Numbered from the stretch's first letter, positions 7,690 through 14,574 are shown. The stretch is 17,505 nucleotides of DNA from Desulfobacteraceae bacterium (GCA_013203195.1 JABMQM010000444.1:1-17505); one strand, 5' to 3'. A program made the numbers and translations. Notes: generated from the letters alone by a model not told the origin.

Positions 7690-7741
7690 TTGACAAATTC
7701 TTACCACTGTCTTAAATTGATAATTAAGACCACGGTAAGAA
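7690..7741 (+). promoter_or_regulatory. Regulator promoter with a large palindromic operator
   Basis: A perfect -35, TTGACA (7690-7695), is 17 bp from a weak -10, TAAATT (7713-7718). Overlapping it is a 44-bp palindrome: the outer arms TTCTTACC (7698-7705) and GGTAAGAA (7734-7741) and the inner arms GTCTTAA (7709-7715) and TTAAGAC (7724-7730) are each perfect. A palindrome over the promoter of a ribbon-helix-helix gene suggests autorepression by that protein. Confidence 0.8.
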
Positions 7742-7759
7742 ATAAAAGGAGGGTTTTCC

Positions 7760-8227
7760 ATGAGTGATCCAAAAGGTAAGATGATAAATTTTAAGGCAAG
7801 TGCAGAGTATCTTGACAAGTTAGATGCGCTTGGCTCTAAGTTGGGGCTTGATCGATCAAAAACAATCAGAGTTGCGTTAGATGAGGCAGTCGGTAAATAC
7901 ACTTCACCCGGCTACAAAGAGCTTATGGTAATTCCGTTTGAGCAGTATCGGGACATATTCAAAGCATTTGAAATGGAGCTTGAGCGATACAAGAAGGATG
8001 CCGAAACATTGCAAAGCTTAAGGCACCATCCTGTAACAGCCCCTTACATTGAGTTGAAAGAATATGATAACGAGCACCAGCGGATTGCCAACCGTAAAGG
8101 GCCGGAAGCGGCTGAGAAATTTCGCAAACAGCATCCTGAAGTAGATGCGCAACGGGCTGAACAAGCGGCGGCAATGCTTGACGCACTTCGGAAGCAGCAG
8201 ACTGGAAAAGCGGCGGACAATGAATAA
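7760..8227 (+). CDS. Ribbon-helix-helix transcriptional regulator
   Basis: 155 residues. Residues about 7-45 (KMINFKASAEYLDKLDALGS, then LGLDRSKTIRVALDEAVGKY) fit a CopG/MetJ/Arc-type ribbon-helix-helix: one short beta strand, then two helices. The remaining hundred residues are charged and helical (YIELKEYDNEHQRIANRKGP), probably for oligomerisation or for sensing a helper phage or partner protein. AGGAGG at 7747-7752 fixes the ATG. It is the first gene of the element and lies directly behind a palindrome that overlaps its promoter, so it is probably the master repressor, taking the role of Stl in staphylococcal islands. That role is inference. Confidence 0.75.
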   Translation: MSDPKGKMINFKASAEYLDKLDALGSKLGLDRSKTIRVALDEAVGKYTSPGYKELMVIPFEQYRDIFKAFEMELERYKKDAETLQSLRHHPVTAPYIELKEYDNEHQRIANRKGPEAAEKFRKQHPEVDAQRAEQAAAMLDALRKQQTGKAADNE

Positions 8228-8372
8228 AATAGAAAATTCTCACAAGCTTTTAAAGATTATAAAACAGATTGAGCGTGACAACTTCACCGGAAAAAAGCTG
8301 ATAGAGCTCAACTGCAACCAAGGCAAGGTTGGCCAGATCTATGAAGTTGTAAGGAAAGAAGTCAAAAACTAA
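8220..8372 (+). CDS. 50-residue basic protein coupled to the regulator
   Basis: The ATG overlaps the end of the regulator gene by 8 bp, so translation is probably coupled. The protein starts MNKIENSHKLLKIIKQIERD and continues through NFTGKKLIELNCNQGKVGQI. It is basic and predicted to be mostly helical, with no recognisable domain. An extended frame starting at 8145 would overlap the regulator for over 80 bp and is less likely. A strong terminator follows at 8407. It may be a cofactor or modulator of the regulator; I do not recognise it. Confidence 0.55.
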   Translation: MNKIENSHKLLKIIKQIERDNFTGKKLIELNCNQGKVGQIYEVVRKEVKN

Positions 8373-8406
8373 TTTTTTCGGTTCTTGTTATCCAGCAGGC
8401 TATGAC

Positions 8407-8467
8407 AACCCGGAACGGAGCAACCGGCGCATATGGCGCCATGTTACCGTATCCGGGTTTTTTATTT
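8407..8467 (+). terminator. Long terminator hairpin before the replication operon
   Basis: AACCCGGA (8407-8414) pairs with TCCGGGTT (8452-8459), ACGG with CCGT inside it (8415-8418, 8447-8450), and GGCGC with GCGCC at the tip (8426-8430, 8436-8440). A T-run (8458-8463) follows at once. The excisionase gene begins only 16 bp later and I see no good promoter between, so the replication genes may depend on read-through or antitermination here. Confidence 0.8.
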
Positions 8468-8482
8468 CAGGATCAATCAACC

Positions 8483-8698
8483 ATGGCATGGCTCGACATA
8501 ATCAAATCAGCAAAACACCTTGATTGCTGCGAACGCACAACCTGGACGCTAATCAATACAGGTGATCTGCGGTTTAGTCGGTTGCCGGATGGATCAATCA
8601 GAATCAAACAAGAATGGCTCGATGATTATTTATTGGCGCGTGAAGATCAAAGCACAGTTGACAGAATCGTAAATGAGGTTTTGGCGGAATTTATATAA
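8483..8698 (+). CDS. Excisionase / AlpA-like helix-turn-helix protein
   Basis: 71 residues from the ATG at 8483, with AGGA about 10 bp before it. An upstream ATG at 8402 is rejected because its added 27 codons are simply the terminator hairpin read as protein. The segment WLDIIKSAKHLDCCERTTWT, followed by LINTGDLRFSRLPDGSIRIK and WLDDYLLA, is a MerR-like winged helix-turn-helix of the excisionase family (HTH_17): a helix-turn-helix, then a wing and the typical W-L-D-x-Y. Such proteins act as recombination directionality factors or as activators (P4 AlpA). The stop TAA is directly followed by the ATG of the CHC2 gene. Confidence 0.75.
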   Translation: MAWLDIIKSAKHLDCCERTTWTLINTGDLRFSRLPDGSIRIKQEWLDDYLLAREDQSTVDRIVNEVLAEFI

Positions 8699-9265
8699 AT
8701 GATTGCAATTGCAGAACGAAAACAAAATATTGATCTTGCGGAGGTTGTCCAGGGGGCCGGTGTCGAGATGAAGTCCAGGGGGGGGCGGTCTGTTGGTCAC
8801 TGCCCTTTTCATACTGAAAAAACGCCGTCGTTTTATGTTTTTCCGGATAACCGTTTTAAATGTTTCGGCTGCGGTGAATCCGGGGATTCGATTGACTTTG
8901 TGCAGAAATATCACGGCGTCGACTTTAAGACAGCATTGCAGATTTTAGGCATTGACCGCCAGAACCGGACAATAACACCGGAAATTAAAAGACAGATCAA
9001 GCAACGAAAACACCGGGCCGCACTGGTTGAACGGTTCAGGCGGTGGGAGGTTGAAAAATCAAATGAGTTGGGGTTGCTGATACGTTGCACTTATAAGGTT
9101 ATGCGGTCCTGGAAAAGCATCGAGGATCTTGAAAGGGGCGGCGGTATCCTGCATCCTCTTCCTTTTTACGAATATTTCATGGATATACTTTGCTCCAGTG
9201 ACGATGAGGCAAAATTTCAATTCTACAAAAACGAGGCAACCAATGGAGAATTACAACCTTGCTGA
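8699..9265 (+). CDS. CHC2 zinc-finger (DnaG-type) replication protein
   Basis: 188 residues. The N-terminal 80 residues are a DnaG-type CHC2 zinc-binding domain: C35-P-F-H38, then C55-F-G-C58, with TPSFYVFPDNRFKCFGCGES between and around them. In primases this domain binds template DNA. The next 100 residues are helical and basic; no TOPRIM motif or archaeo-eukaryotic primase motif is visible, so this protein alone is not an obvious catalytic primase. Its 3' end overlaps the helicase gene by 23 bp, so they are translated together. It probably loads or guides the helicase at the origin. Confidence 0.85.
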   Translation: MIAIAERKQNIDLAEVVQGAGVEMKSRGGRSVGHCPFHTEKTPSFYVFPDNRFKCFGCGESGDSIDFVQKYHGVDFKTALQILGIDRQNRTITPEIKRQIKQRKHRAALVERFRRWEVEKSNELGLLIRCTYKVMRSWKSIEDLERGGGILHPLPFYEYFMDILCSSDDEAKFQFYKNEATNGELQPC

Positions 9266-10757
9266 AGAGCTTGAAAAGCACCACAAGCCGACGATAGCAG
9301 AGGGCAACCAATTTGACAGCAGCGAAGTTTTAAGGGCTCTGCATGGCAATGAGGACGGTGACGCGCGGCTTTTCAATGAGATCCACAAAGACAATTTTAT
9401 TTATGACCATGCAGCGGGCCAGTGGTACGAGTGGGCCGGGCATTATTGGCGGCTGGATGAAAAAAACGAAGTCACCGAGGCCGTACAGGATGTCATAAAA
9501 AATTACGCACAGGAAGCACAGCGGCAATCCTGGAAGCGGCTGAAGGCCATAAAATCGAGCGATAAAGAGGCGGCTGCAAAACACCAAAAGAATGAAGATG
9601 CTCTATTTAAAAGGATCAAAGAGCTGCAAAGAGTCAGACGCAAAAAAGATATCTTATACCTTGCAACCGTTGGCAGGGGTTTGAGCGGCCATGAGTGGGA
9701 TAATGGTCCGATGCTGTTAGGCTGTAAAAATGGAATCATTGACCTTGCAACCGGCAAACATCGACCGGGCAAGCCGTCAGATCATATCAAAACGGTTGCA
9801 CCTACTGAATGGCAGGGAATTGACGCGCCATGCGATAACTGGACACGCTTCTTATCAGAAATCTTTGCCGGTGACGCAGAGCTAATCAAATATGTGCAAC
9901 GTCTTTTAGGTTATGGAATCACCGGAAAAACTTCAGACCATGTGCATCCAATTTTCTGGGGCAAGGGCCGCAACGGAAAAACCACAATGTTCGAAGCGTT
10001 GCGGCATGTTTTAGGCCTGTTGGCTTATAAGGCAGATTCAGAGATCCTGCTAAAACAGCGATTCGCGCGGCAAGCCGGGGCTCCTGATGCCAGCTTAATG
10101 GCGTTGCAGGGTAAGAGGCTTGTCTATGCCAGCGAGAGCGATGAGGGGCGCAATCTGAACGCCAGCAAGCTAAAAGAATTATGCGGCGGTGATACTTTAA
10201 CCGGTCGCGCACCCTACGGACGGCGCCAGGTTGAATTTACACCGTCACACTTATTGTTGCTTCTTACAAACCACAAGCCACACGCACCGGCGCGCGATTA
10301 TGCGTTATGGGCCAGGATCCATTTAATTCCCTTCAATATGTCCTTTATTGAAAATCCGTCGGCAGAAAATGAACGCAAAGCAGATCCAGACTTATTGGAA
10401 AAGCTGAAGGGTCAAGCATCCGGGATATTGGCTTGGCTTGTCAGGGGTTGTCTTGATTGGCAAAAGCAGGGTTTGAATCCGCCGGACACGGTGACGGCAG
10501 CGACTAAAGAATATCAGCGAGATGAGGACATTATGGGGCATTTTATTGATGTCTGCTGCATTATTGGTGATCGTAAGGAAATAAAAGCAGGACAGCTTTA
10601 CAGTGCCTATAAGGACTGGGCAAACGAGGCAGGACACCGGCCAGTTAGCCTTACAAAATTTGGCCGGGATATTAGGGAGCGACATGATTCATATAAGAAT
10701 CGCAGCGGTGTTCATTATATTGGAATTGGATTATTGGCCGAAAGTGTGAACACTTGA
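9243..10757 (+). CDS. D5/P4-alpha-like SF3 helicase (replication initiator)
   Basis: 504 residues from the ATG at 9243, which has GAGG at good distance; an earlier ATG at 9129 lies inside the CHC2 gene and adds unrelated residues. Walker A is G240-KGRNGKTT; the Walker B region is GKRLVYASESDE (290-301); motif C with the sensor Asn is LLLLLTNHKP (337-346). This is the phage/plasmid primase P4-family helicase arrangement, preceded by a D5-N-like region (FIYDHAAGQWYEWAGHYWRL) and followed by a winged-helix end. It would form a hexamer that opens the origin and drives rolling or theta replication of the excised element. The iteron origin starts inside its last codons (10745). Confidence 0.9.
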   Translation: MENYNLAEELEKHHKPTIAEGNQFDSSEVLRALHGNEDGDARLFNEIHKDNFIYDHAAGQWYEWAGHYWRLDEKNEVTEAVQDVIKNYAQEAQRQSWKRLKAIKSSDKEAAAKHQKNEDALFKRIKELQRVRRKKDILYLATVGRGLSGHEWDNGPMLLGCKNGIIDLATGKHRPGKPSDHIKTVAPTEWQGIDAPCDNWTRFLSEIFAGDAELIKYVQRLLGYGITGKTSDHVHPIFWGKGRNGKTTMFEALRHVLGLLAYKADSEILLKQRFARQAGAPDASLMALQGKRLVYASESDEGRNLNASKLKELCGGDTLTGRAPYGRRQVEFTPSHLLLLLTNHKPHAPARDYALWARIHLIPFNMSFIENPSAENERKADPDLLEKLKGQASGILAWLVRGCLDWQKQGLNPPDTVTAATKEYQRDEDIMGHFIDVCCIIGDRKEIKAGQLYSAYKDWANEAGHRPVSLTKFGRDIRERHDSYKNRSGVHYIGIGLLAESVNT

Positions 10758-10937
10758 GGGTTTTTCTATAAGCGATTATATTCACATTATTTATATATTT
10801 TACAAAGGCTTACATGATTTATCATATCAATAGCGTGAACAGTGTGAACCCGCAGAGCATATCTTTCCTTTTGTTGTTTTTTGCTTTTCCCATGGGAGCT
10901 TTTACGAAAAGTGTTCACAGTGTTCACAGTGTTCACA
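10745..10937 (+). other. ori: Iteron-type replication origin
   Basis: Three exact tandem 9-mers GTGTTCACA lie at 10911-10919, 10920-10928 and 10929-10937. The exact inverse TGTGAACAC is at 10745-10753, at the end of the helicase gene, inside the palindrome AAGTGTGAACACTT. Two weaker inverse copies lie at 10834-10851. Between the two sets is a strongly AT-rich stretch (about 10764-10835). Opposed iterons flanking an AT-rich region just after rep is the design of staphylococcal pathogenicity island origins. Confidence 0.8.
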
Positions 10938-11004
10938 ATTAACATGATGGTGTGCCGGTTTCGACGCCTCGTTCCGGCGGGTGGGTAAGTGGGAAAATTT
11001 GATT

Positions 11005-11217
11005 ATGCAGATATTGACAACTGAAGAAATCAAGCAGGACATCGAGGGATTTCAGGCGCGGATTGATGCAGCAAGGAAAAAGCTTGCAATGTTACCAGGC
11101 GGACGTTTGGCATATCCTGAGCACAAGAAAAGAGAGATGCACCGGCGGCAGCTTGAAAGCGAGATTGAGCATGTTCACAAACTTATAGGATACGCGACGG
11201 AGGCGTTACAACCATGA
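11005..11217 (+). CDS. Small coiled-coil protein
   Basis: 70 residues from ATG 11005; an in-frame GTG at 10981 would add eight residues. Neither start has a strong ribosome binding site. The chain is highly charged and helical, with heptad-like spacing (EEIKQDIEGFQARIDAARKK and HRRQLESEIEHVHKLIGYAT), so it is probably a two-helix coiled coil. The stop overlaps the next ATG by ATGA. It opens a tight chain of genes leading to the small terminase, so a role in packaging or capsid assembly is possible but unproven. Confidence 0.6.
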   Translation: MQILTTEEIKQDIEGFQARIDAARKKLAMLPGGRLAYPEHKKREMHRRQLESEIEHVHKLIGYATEALQP

Positions 11218-11393
11218 CACAAGCAGCGGGAAATGGATTTTTTAAAATCGACAATCCGACCGATGAGGCAACCCGGGCGCGGTATAAGAAAGCTTTGATC
11301 GAAGTGTTGGTGATCTTTGGAAATGCGGTTTCGCTTATCGTAAAGGCTCAAGACAAAACCGGGCTGCGAAGCATCGAGGTTGAGTATAAGTGA
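11214..11393 (+). CDS. 59-residue protein, function unknown
   Basis: Starts at the ATGA overlap with the preceding gene and ends in an overlap (GTGA) with the next. It begins MTQAAGNGFFKIDNPTDEAT and ends LRSIEVEYK. The middle (ARYKKALIEVLVIFGNAVSL) is a likely amphipathic or membrane-associated helix. The double overlap is the main support that it is real. I do not recognise it. Confidence 0.55.
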   Translation: MTQAAGNGFFKIDNPTDEATRARYKKALIEVLVIFGNAVSLIVKAQDKTGLRSIEVEYK

Positions 11394-11560
11394 AGATAAA
11401 ACAACTGCATTGCATTAAGTGTAATGATATCAAGCACCTATGGGGGCGGGTCGATTTAGTGGCGATCCTTCATCGGTCAATCGAGGGTGCAGCACAACAG
11501 ACTTACGAGAAATGTTTACTATTAAAACTTGATTCAAATTTTAAGGATTTTTCAAAATGA
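11390..11560 (+). CDS. 56-residue protein with a single CxxC, function unknown
   Basis: GTG start inside the GTGA overlap with the preceding gene; its TGA overlaps the ATG of the small terminase (ATGA). It starts MKIKQLHCIKCNDIKHLWGR, giving one C-x-x-C, and ends SNFKDFSK. One C-x-x-C plus nearby His could bind a metal within a dimer. Support comes from the unbroken series of 4-bp overlaps. No family is recognised. Confidence 0.5.
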   Translation: MKIKQLHCIKCNDIKHLWGRVDLVAILHRSIEGAAQQTYEKCLLLKLDSNFKDFSK

Positions 11561-11868
11561 AATTGACAGCAAAACGGACATGGACAAAAGAGGCCCGACA
11601 ATTTTTCATACACATAAAAGGAAAATTTCAGATCGATGAAAAACACCATGCCGTATTTTACGGAACCGTTGAAAATCTGAATGATTTTTACAAAGCAAAA
11701 GAACTTGTAAGATCTGATGGTATGACCTTCAAAACACCATCCGGCCAGATCAGAAAAAATCCGGCTTGCGGGATCCAGAAGGACGCATGGTCAGCTTTTT
11801 TGCTTGGCCTAAAAGCTTTGGGCCTTCATGAGTATCAAGCCAAGCTTGGGAGACCGCCAGGGAGATAA
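11557..11868 (+). CDS. P27-like small terminase subunit (TerS)
   Basis: 103 residues. The C-terminal half (MTFKTPSGQIRKNPACGIQK, then DAWSAFLLGLKALGL) follows the P27-family small terminase pattern: a Gly-rich turn, the N-P dipeptide, a helix, and a Leu-Gly-Leu end. The N-terminal half (FQIDEKHHAVFYGTVENLND) is the preceding helical domain. In phages this subunit binds the packaging site and hands DNA to the large terminase; in satellites it redirects a helper's large terminase to satellite DNA. No large terminase follows. It is coupled to the genes on both sides. Identification is from a short motif, so it is probable rather than certain. Confidence 0.6.
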   Translation: MKLTAKRTWTKEARQFFIHIKGKFQIDEKHHAVFYGTVENLNDFYKAKELVRSDGMTFKTPSGQIRKNPACGIQKDAWSAFLLGLKALGLHEYQAKLGRPPGR

Positions 11869-11869
11869 A

Positions 11870-12457
11870 ATGGGATTAAAGGAAAAAGGAAGTCTTAATA
11901 TTTCAAGTGAATTGCTTGAGTTTTTTCACTCGGGCCAGATAACCGTTGAAATTTGGATGCACCCGGAAACGGGCCGGGAGGAGTGGCAGCGGCACAAAGG
12001 AAAGGTGCTTGCCGATTTTTTTAAAACCCGGCCAGGGTCAAGGCCCTTTGCATGGTGGGAGTATTCCAGCCCGGACCATCCTAAAAACTTTAAACCTATT
12101 AATATTTTTGCGGTTCAAATGGTGGAGCGTGATTATATACGGTGGGGATCTACCTCCAGGCCAGGCCCGGAGACATTTCCAGAACCGCCATATTTGTTTG
12201 AAAGTGAGGCTGCATATCTCAAGCGCAAAAAGTTGTTAATACGGGGTGAACTGCAGCGTATAAAACCGCAAGATTTTGAACCAAAAGAAACTTATCCTTT
12301 TTTCAAAGTGGATCGATTTGGAAAATATATGCGGGTGGATGACTACGATGCAGTATTAGCAAAAACCCGTGAGCGATTAAAAGAAGGCGGAAGCCTTGCC
12401 ATAACTACGTTTACGGGGTTGCCGGAGTCACAATATCCAATAAGATTTAAAATATGA
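11870..12457 (+). CDS. Phage-associated protein next to the small terminase
   Basis: 195 residues from the ATG at 11870, which is backed by GGGAG and lies 1 bp after the terminase stop; a longer frame from 11828 has no such support. Central motifs are GSRPFAWWEYSSP and FESEAAYLKRKKLLIRGELQ. I recall a similar R-P-x-x-W-W block followed by an E-x-x-Y-L-K-R helix in unnamed proteins beside P27-type terminases in prophages. The tail (FFKVDRFGKYMRVDDYDAVL) is less distinctive. A role in packaging-site recognition or terminase assembly fits the context but is inference. Confidence 0.65.
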   Translation: MGLKEKGSLNISSELLEFFHSGQITVEIWMHPETGREEWQRHKGKVLADFFKTRPGSRPFAWWEYSSPDHPKNFKPINIFAVQMVERDYIRWGSTSRPGPETFPEPPYLFESEAAYLKRKKLLIRGELQRIKPQDFEPKETYPFFKVDRFGKYMRVDDYDAVLAKTRERLKEGGSLAITTFTGLPESQYPIRFKI

Positions 12458-12490
12458 TAGTTGACAAAATGACACAAAAACGTAATTTGC

Positions 12491-12518
12491 TTGACTTTAT
12501 GCTACAAATTTGTAATAT
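12491..12518 (+). promoter_or_regulatory. Sigma-70-like promoter after the terminase operon
   Basis: TTGACT (12491-12496), 16-bp spacer, TAATAT (12513-12518). A near-palindrome, AATTTGTA with TACAAAAT, lies over the -10 and the predicted start and could be an operator. It would fire a transcript from about 12525. Confidence 0.55.
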
Positions 12519-12524
12519 TATCTA

Positions 12525-12653
12525 TACAAAATGCGCGTTTTCTGCATTGCTTTTAATTTTTACTCTATATAGTGGATGCAAAATTTTTACTTTGGCGGAA
12601 ACGCATTTTGAAGGGCATTTTCGGAGCAAAACGCTTTGGATTTGCCCTTTTTT
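12525..12653 (+). ncRNA. Putative small RNA with intrinsic terminator
   Basis: About 130 nt run between the promoter at 12491 and a terminator formed by AAGGGCA (12611-12617) and TGCCCTT (12643-12649) with six T from 12648. A long-range stem, AAAATGCG (12528-12535) with CGCATTTT (12602-12609), would bring the RNA 5' end next to the terminator hairpin. No convincing reading frame is present. It lies between the terminase block and the capsid gene. Confidence 0.45.
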
Positions 12654-12673
12654 ATTTGGATATAGCAATCAGG

Positions 12674-13010
12674 CAACAGCCTTTTATGAACCTTTTAAGT
12701 AAAGTCCTGTGTGACCATAGGCGCGTATCAACCGGAAAGGATAGCCAGCGGGTTTGAAATTCCCAAAACAAAAACCTTTAACCAGTAGCCCAGCGTTATC
12801 GTTGGCAGCGGCAAGGGCCAGGCGCAACAGCCTATTATAAACCTTTAATGTAAAATCCAACGTGATCGTTGGTAGCGGCAAAAACAGTAGGGCGTTATCG
12901 CCCAAAGCGGCCAGAACAGTTACAGAATATTAATTTACCCTGGGAGCGCGACCGCTATCCAGGACCCGGCCAGCTTCGGCATGATCGTTGAAAGCACCGG
13001 CGGCAAAAAT
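12674..13010. repeat. Degenerate repeat field upstream of the capsid gene
   Basis: The words AAACCTTTAA (12772-12781 and 12839-12848) and ATCGTTGGYAGCGGCAA (12798-12814 and 12865-12881) recur with an exact 67-bp spacing. Part of the unit also appears at 12674-12698 (CAACAGCC, AACCTTTTAA), and the core is seen again, altered, near 12984. No gene is supported here. It may be a packaging site, a regulatory array or a decayed duplication. Confidence 0.6.
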
Positions 13011-13046
13011 CAACTTTAAAAATAATCAATTTGGAGAATATATAAA

Positions 13047-14366
13047 ATGAATAAATTAAAAGAATTGCAAACGCTTTATAAGGCGTCGATGGAGCGCTTA
13101 AAACAAATCCGAAAACTTGAGGGCGGCGATTTAACGGAAGAGATCCGATTAGAGCGCGACGGTCATTTAGAATTGACTGAGGCCCTGAAGGGAAAAATCG
13201 ATAAAGAACATCTGAAACGACACAACGACAATTCAGAGCATCGAACGGACATCAGCACCGGCGGGACGGACCGGGGCGGCAACGGTTACGAAGTCAGATC
13301 GGCAAACCAGCCGAAGGATTTTAGGAGCCTTTGGGGTAACAATCCCTTGAACCGCTATTCTTGGAACGATCAGGAGCATGGTCTCAGCTTCTATCAAGCC
13401 GTGTTTTCAGGGCGGCACCATCCTGCGCTTACTACCAGGGCCATGACAATCGGGTTGGGATCGGGCGGTGGATTTCTTATTCCGGCGGAATATTCCGAAA
13501 AAATCCATAACGTAGCTTTGGAAAATGAAATCGTGATGCCGTTGGCAACGGTTGTACCGATGAGAACGAACGATAAAAAGCTACCGGCGCTTGATATTGG
13601 TGACCATAGCTCCAATTTGTTTGGTGGCTTTACGGCGTCGTATTCACCGGAGGCGGGAACGCTGAGCGATAATAATCCCTTAGCACGCGCGATGCTGCTT
13701 TCCTGTAAAAAATTATACGGATTTCTCAGGTTTTCAAATGAGCTTTTTGAAGATTTGCCAGGCGGCGGCGGCAAGCAACTTACTGAAATTATGGGAAAAG
13801 GTCTTGCCTGGTACAGAGATAAATTTTTCCTGAAAGGTACCGGCGCAGGGCAGCCTTTAGGGGTGCTCAATGCTGGTTGTGTGGTTGAGATTGCCAAGGA
13901 AAGCGACCAGTTGGCCGATACAATCGTCGTGGAAAACCTGCTTAAAATGCTTAGTCGGCTCTACATGGGAAGTTTTAAAAATTCCGTGTGGATCGTTCAT
14001 CCGACTTGCATCCCGGAAATTGGCACTTTGTCATATGACGTCGGAACCGGTGGGAGTCACATTCCGGTTATGTCCGAAAAAGACGGCCAATTTACAATAT
14101 TGACCAGACCGGTTATTTTCACCGAAAAAACCGAACCGTTAGGGGATGCGGGTGATATCATGCTCTGTGATTTTTCTCAATACGTGATCGGTTTACGCGA
14201 GGAAATGCGGATCGATTTTTCACCTCATTTGTATTTTTCGACGGATGAAATGGCGGCGCGTTTAATCGAGCGACATGACGGATTTCCTTTATGGGATACG
14301 GCGTTGACTCTTGAGGACGGCTCCACAACGGTTTCACCGTTTGTTCGTTTGGCAGAACGCGCGTAA
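13047..14366 (+). CDS. HK97-fold major capsid protein
   Basis: 439 residues. The first roughly 110 form a charged helical scaffold-like domain (MNKLKELQTLYKASMERLKQ). The HK97 core then follows: GGGFLIPAEYSEKIHNVALE (N-arm and E-loop start), MPLATVVPMRTNDKKLPALD, KKLYGFLRFSNELFED, and FLKGTGAGQPLGVLNA. Next come the A-domain WIVHPTCIPEI and a C-terminal segment with MLCDFSQYVIGLREEMRIDF. This is the gp5-family pattern at normal length. GGAG lies 9-10 bp before the ATG. There is no protease, portal or connector gene nearby, unlike any complete phage head module. Whether it builds its own shell or remodels the helper's is unknown. An encapsulin is less likely because the scaffold-like leader is phage-type. 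Confidence 0.85.
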   Translation: MNKLKELQTLYKASMERLKQIRKLEGGDLTEEIRLERDGHLELTEALKGKIDKEHLKRHNDNSEHRTDISTGGTDRGGNGYEVRSANQPKDFRSLWGNNPLNRYSWNDQEHGLSFYQAVFSGRHHPALTTRAMTIGLGSGGGFLIPAEYSEKIHNVALENEIVMPLATVVPMRTNDKKLPALDIGDHSSNLFGGFTASYSPEAGTLSDNNPLARAMLLSCKKLYGFLRFSNELFEDLPGGGGKQLTEIMGKGLAWYRDKFFLKGTGAGQPLGVLNAGCVVEIAKESDQLADTIVVENLLKMLSRLYMGSFKNSVWIVHPTCIPEIGTLSYDVGTGGSHIPVMSEKDGQFTILTRPVIFTEKTEPLGDAGDIMLCDFSQYVIGLREEMRIDFSPHLYFSTDEMAARLIERHDGFPLWDTALTLEDGSTTVSPFVRLAERA

Positions 14367-14381
14367 TTCGGCGCGGCAAAA

Positions 14382-14416
14382 TGCTGGCCGGCGTTAACGG
14401 ATGGCGCCGGCTGGCA
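14382..14416 (+). terminator. Hairpin after the capsid gene
   Basis: TGCTGGCCGGCG (14382-14393) pairs with CGCCGGCTGGCA (14405-14416) over 12 bp including two G-U pairs. The downstream sequence is T-rich but lacks an immediate T-run, so it is a probable rather than classic terminator. Confidence 0.55.
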
Positions 14417-14442
14417 CGTTTCATGTTTTACTTTTTTCAAGG

Positions 14443-14479
14443 TTTTTGCCGTTGTTGCTCGCTGTTTCGGCGGCAAAAA
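14443..14479. repeat. 9-bp perfect inverted repeat
   Basis: TTTTTGCCG (14443-14451) and CGGCAAAAA (14471-14479) are exact inverses with a 19-nt spacer. They lie between two stronger hairpins in the gap after the capsid gene. This could be a second hairpin of the same 3' end or an operator. Confidence 0.5.
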
Positions 14480-14516
14480 GGGCTCCGGGCAAGCATGGGG
14501 CCGGTTAAAATGTCAA

Positions 14517-14558
14517 AAGGCCGGGGCCACGGTCACCCCGAAAGGGAGCCCCGGCCTT
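14517..14558. terminator. Bidirectional terminator between the capsid and Cys-rich genes
   Basis: AAGGCCGGGGC (14517-14527) and GCCCCGGCCTT (14548-14558) form an 11-bp perfect, very GC-rich stem. On the minus strand TTTT follows directly, so it should end the Cys-rich gene transcript; the plus side has only a short T-rich tail. It separates convergent genes. Confidence 0.75.
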
Positions 14559-14574
14559 CATTTAAAGCATGGTG

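Noticed and set aside
10954..10978. GCCGG/CCGGC hairpin with TTTCGACGCC, faintly like a tmRNA start
   Set aside because: No tmRNA body, tag frame or T-arm follows. It is kept only as an unlabelled small hairpin next to the origin.
12454..12702. 82-codon frame starting at an ATGA overlap with the preceding gene, with a hydrophobic stretch ending in a lipobox-like S-G-C
   Set aside because: It runs through a promoter, a terminator hairpin and the start of the repeat field, and the tail is low in protein character. The overlap keeps it possible, but the RNA reading is preferred.
12684..12905. 73-codon minus-strand frame across the repeat field
   Set aside because: No ribosome binding site and no family resemblance. 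Its composition follows from the repeats.
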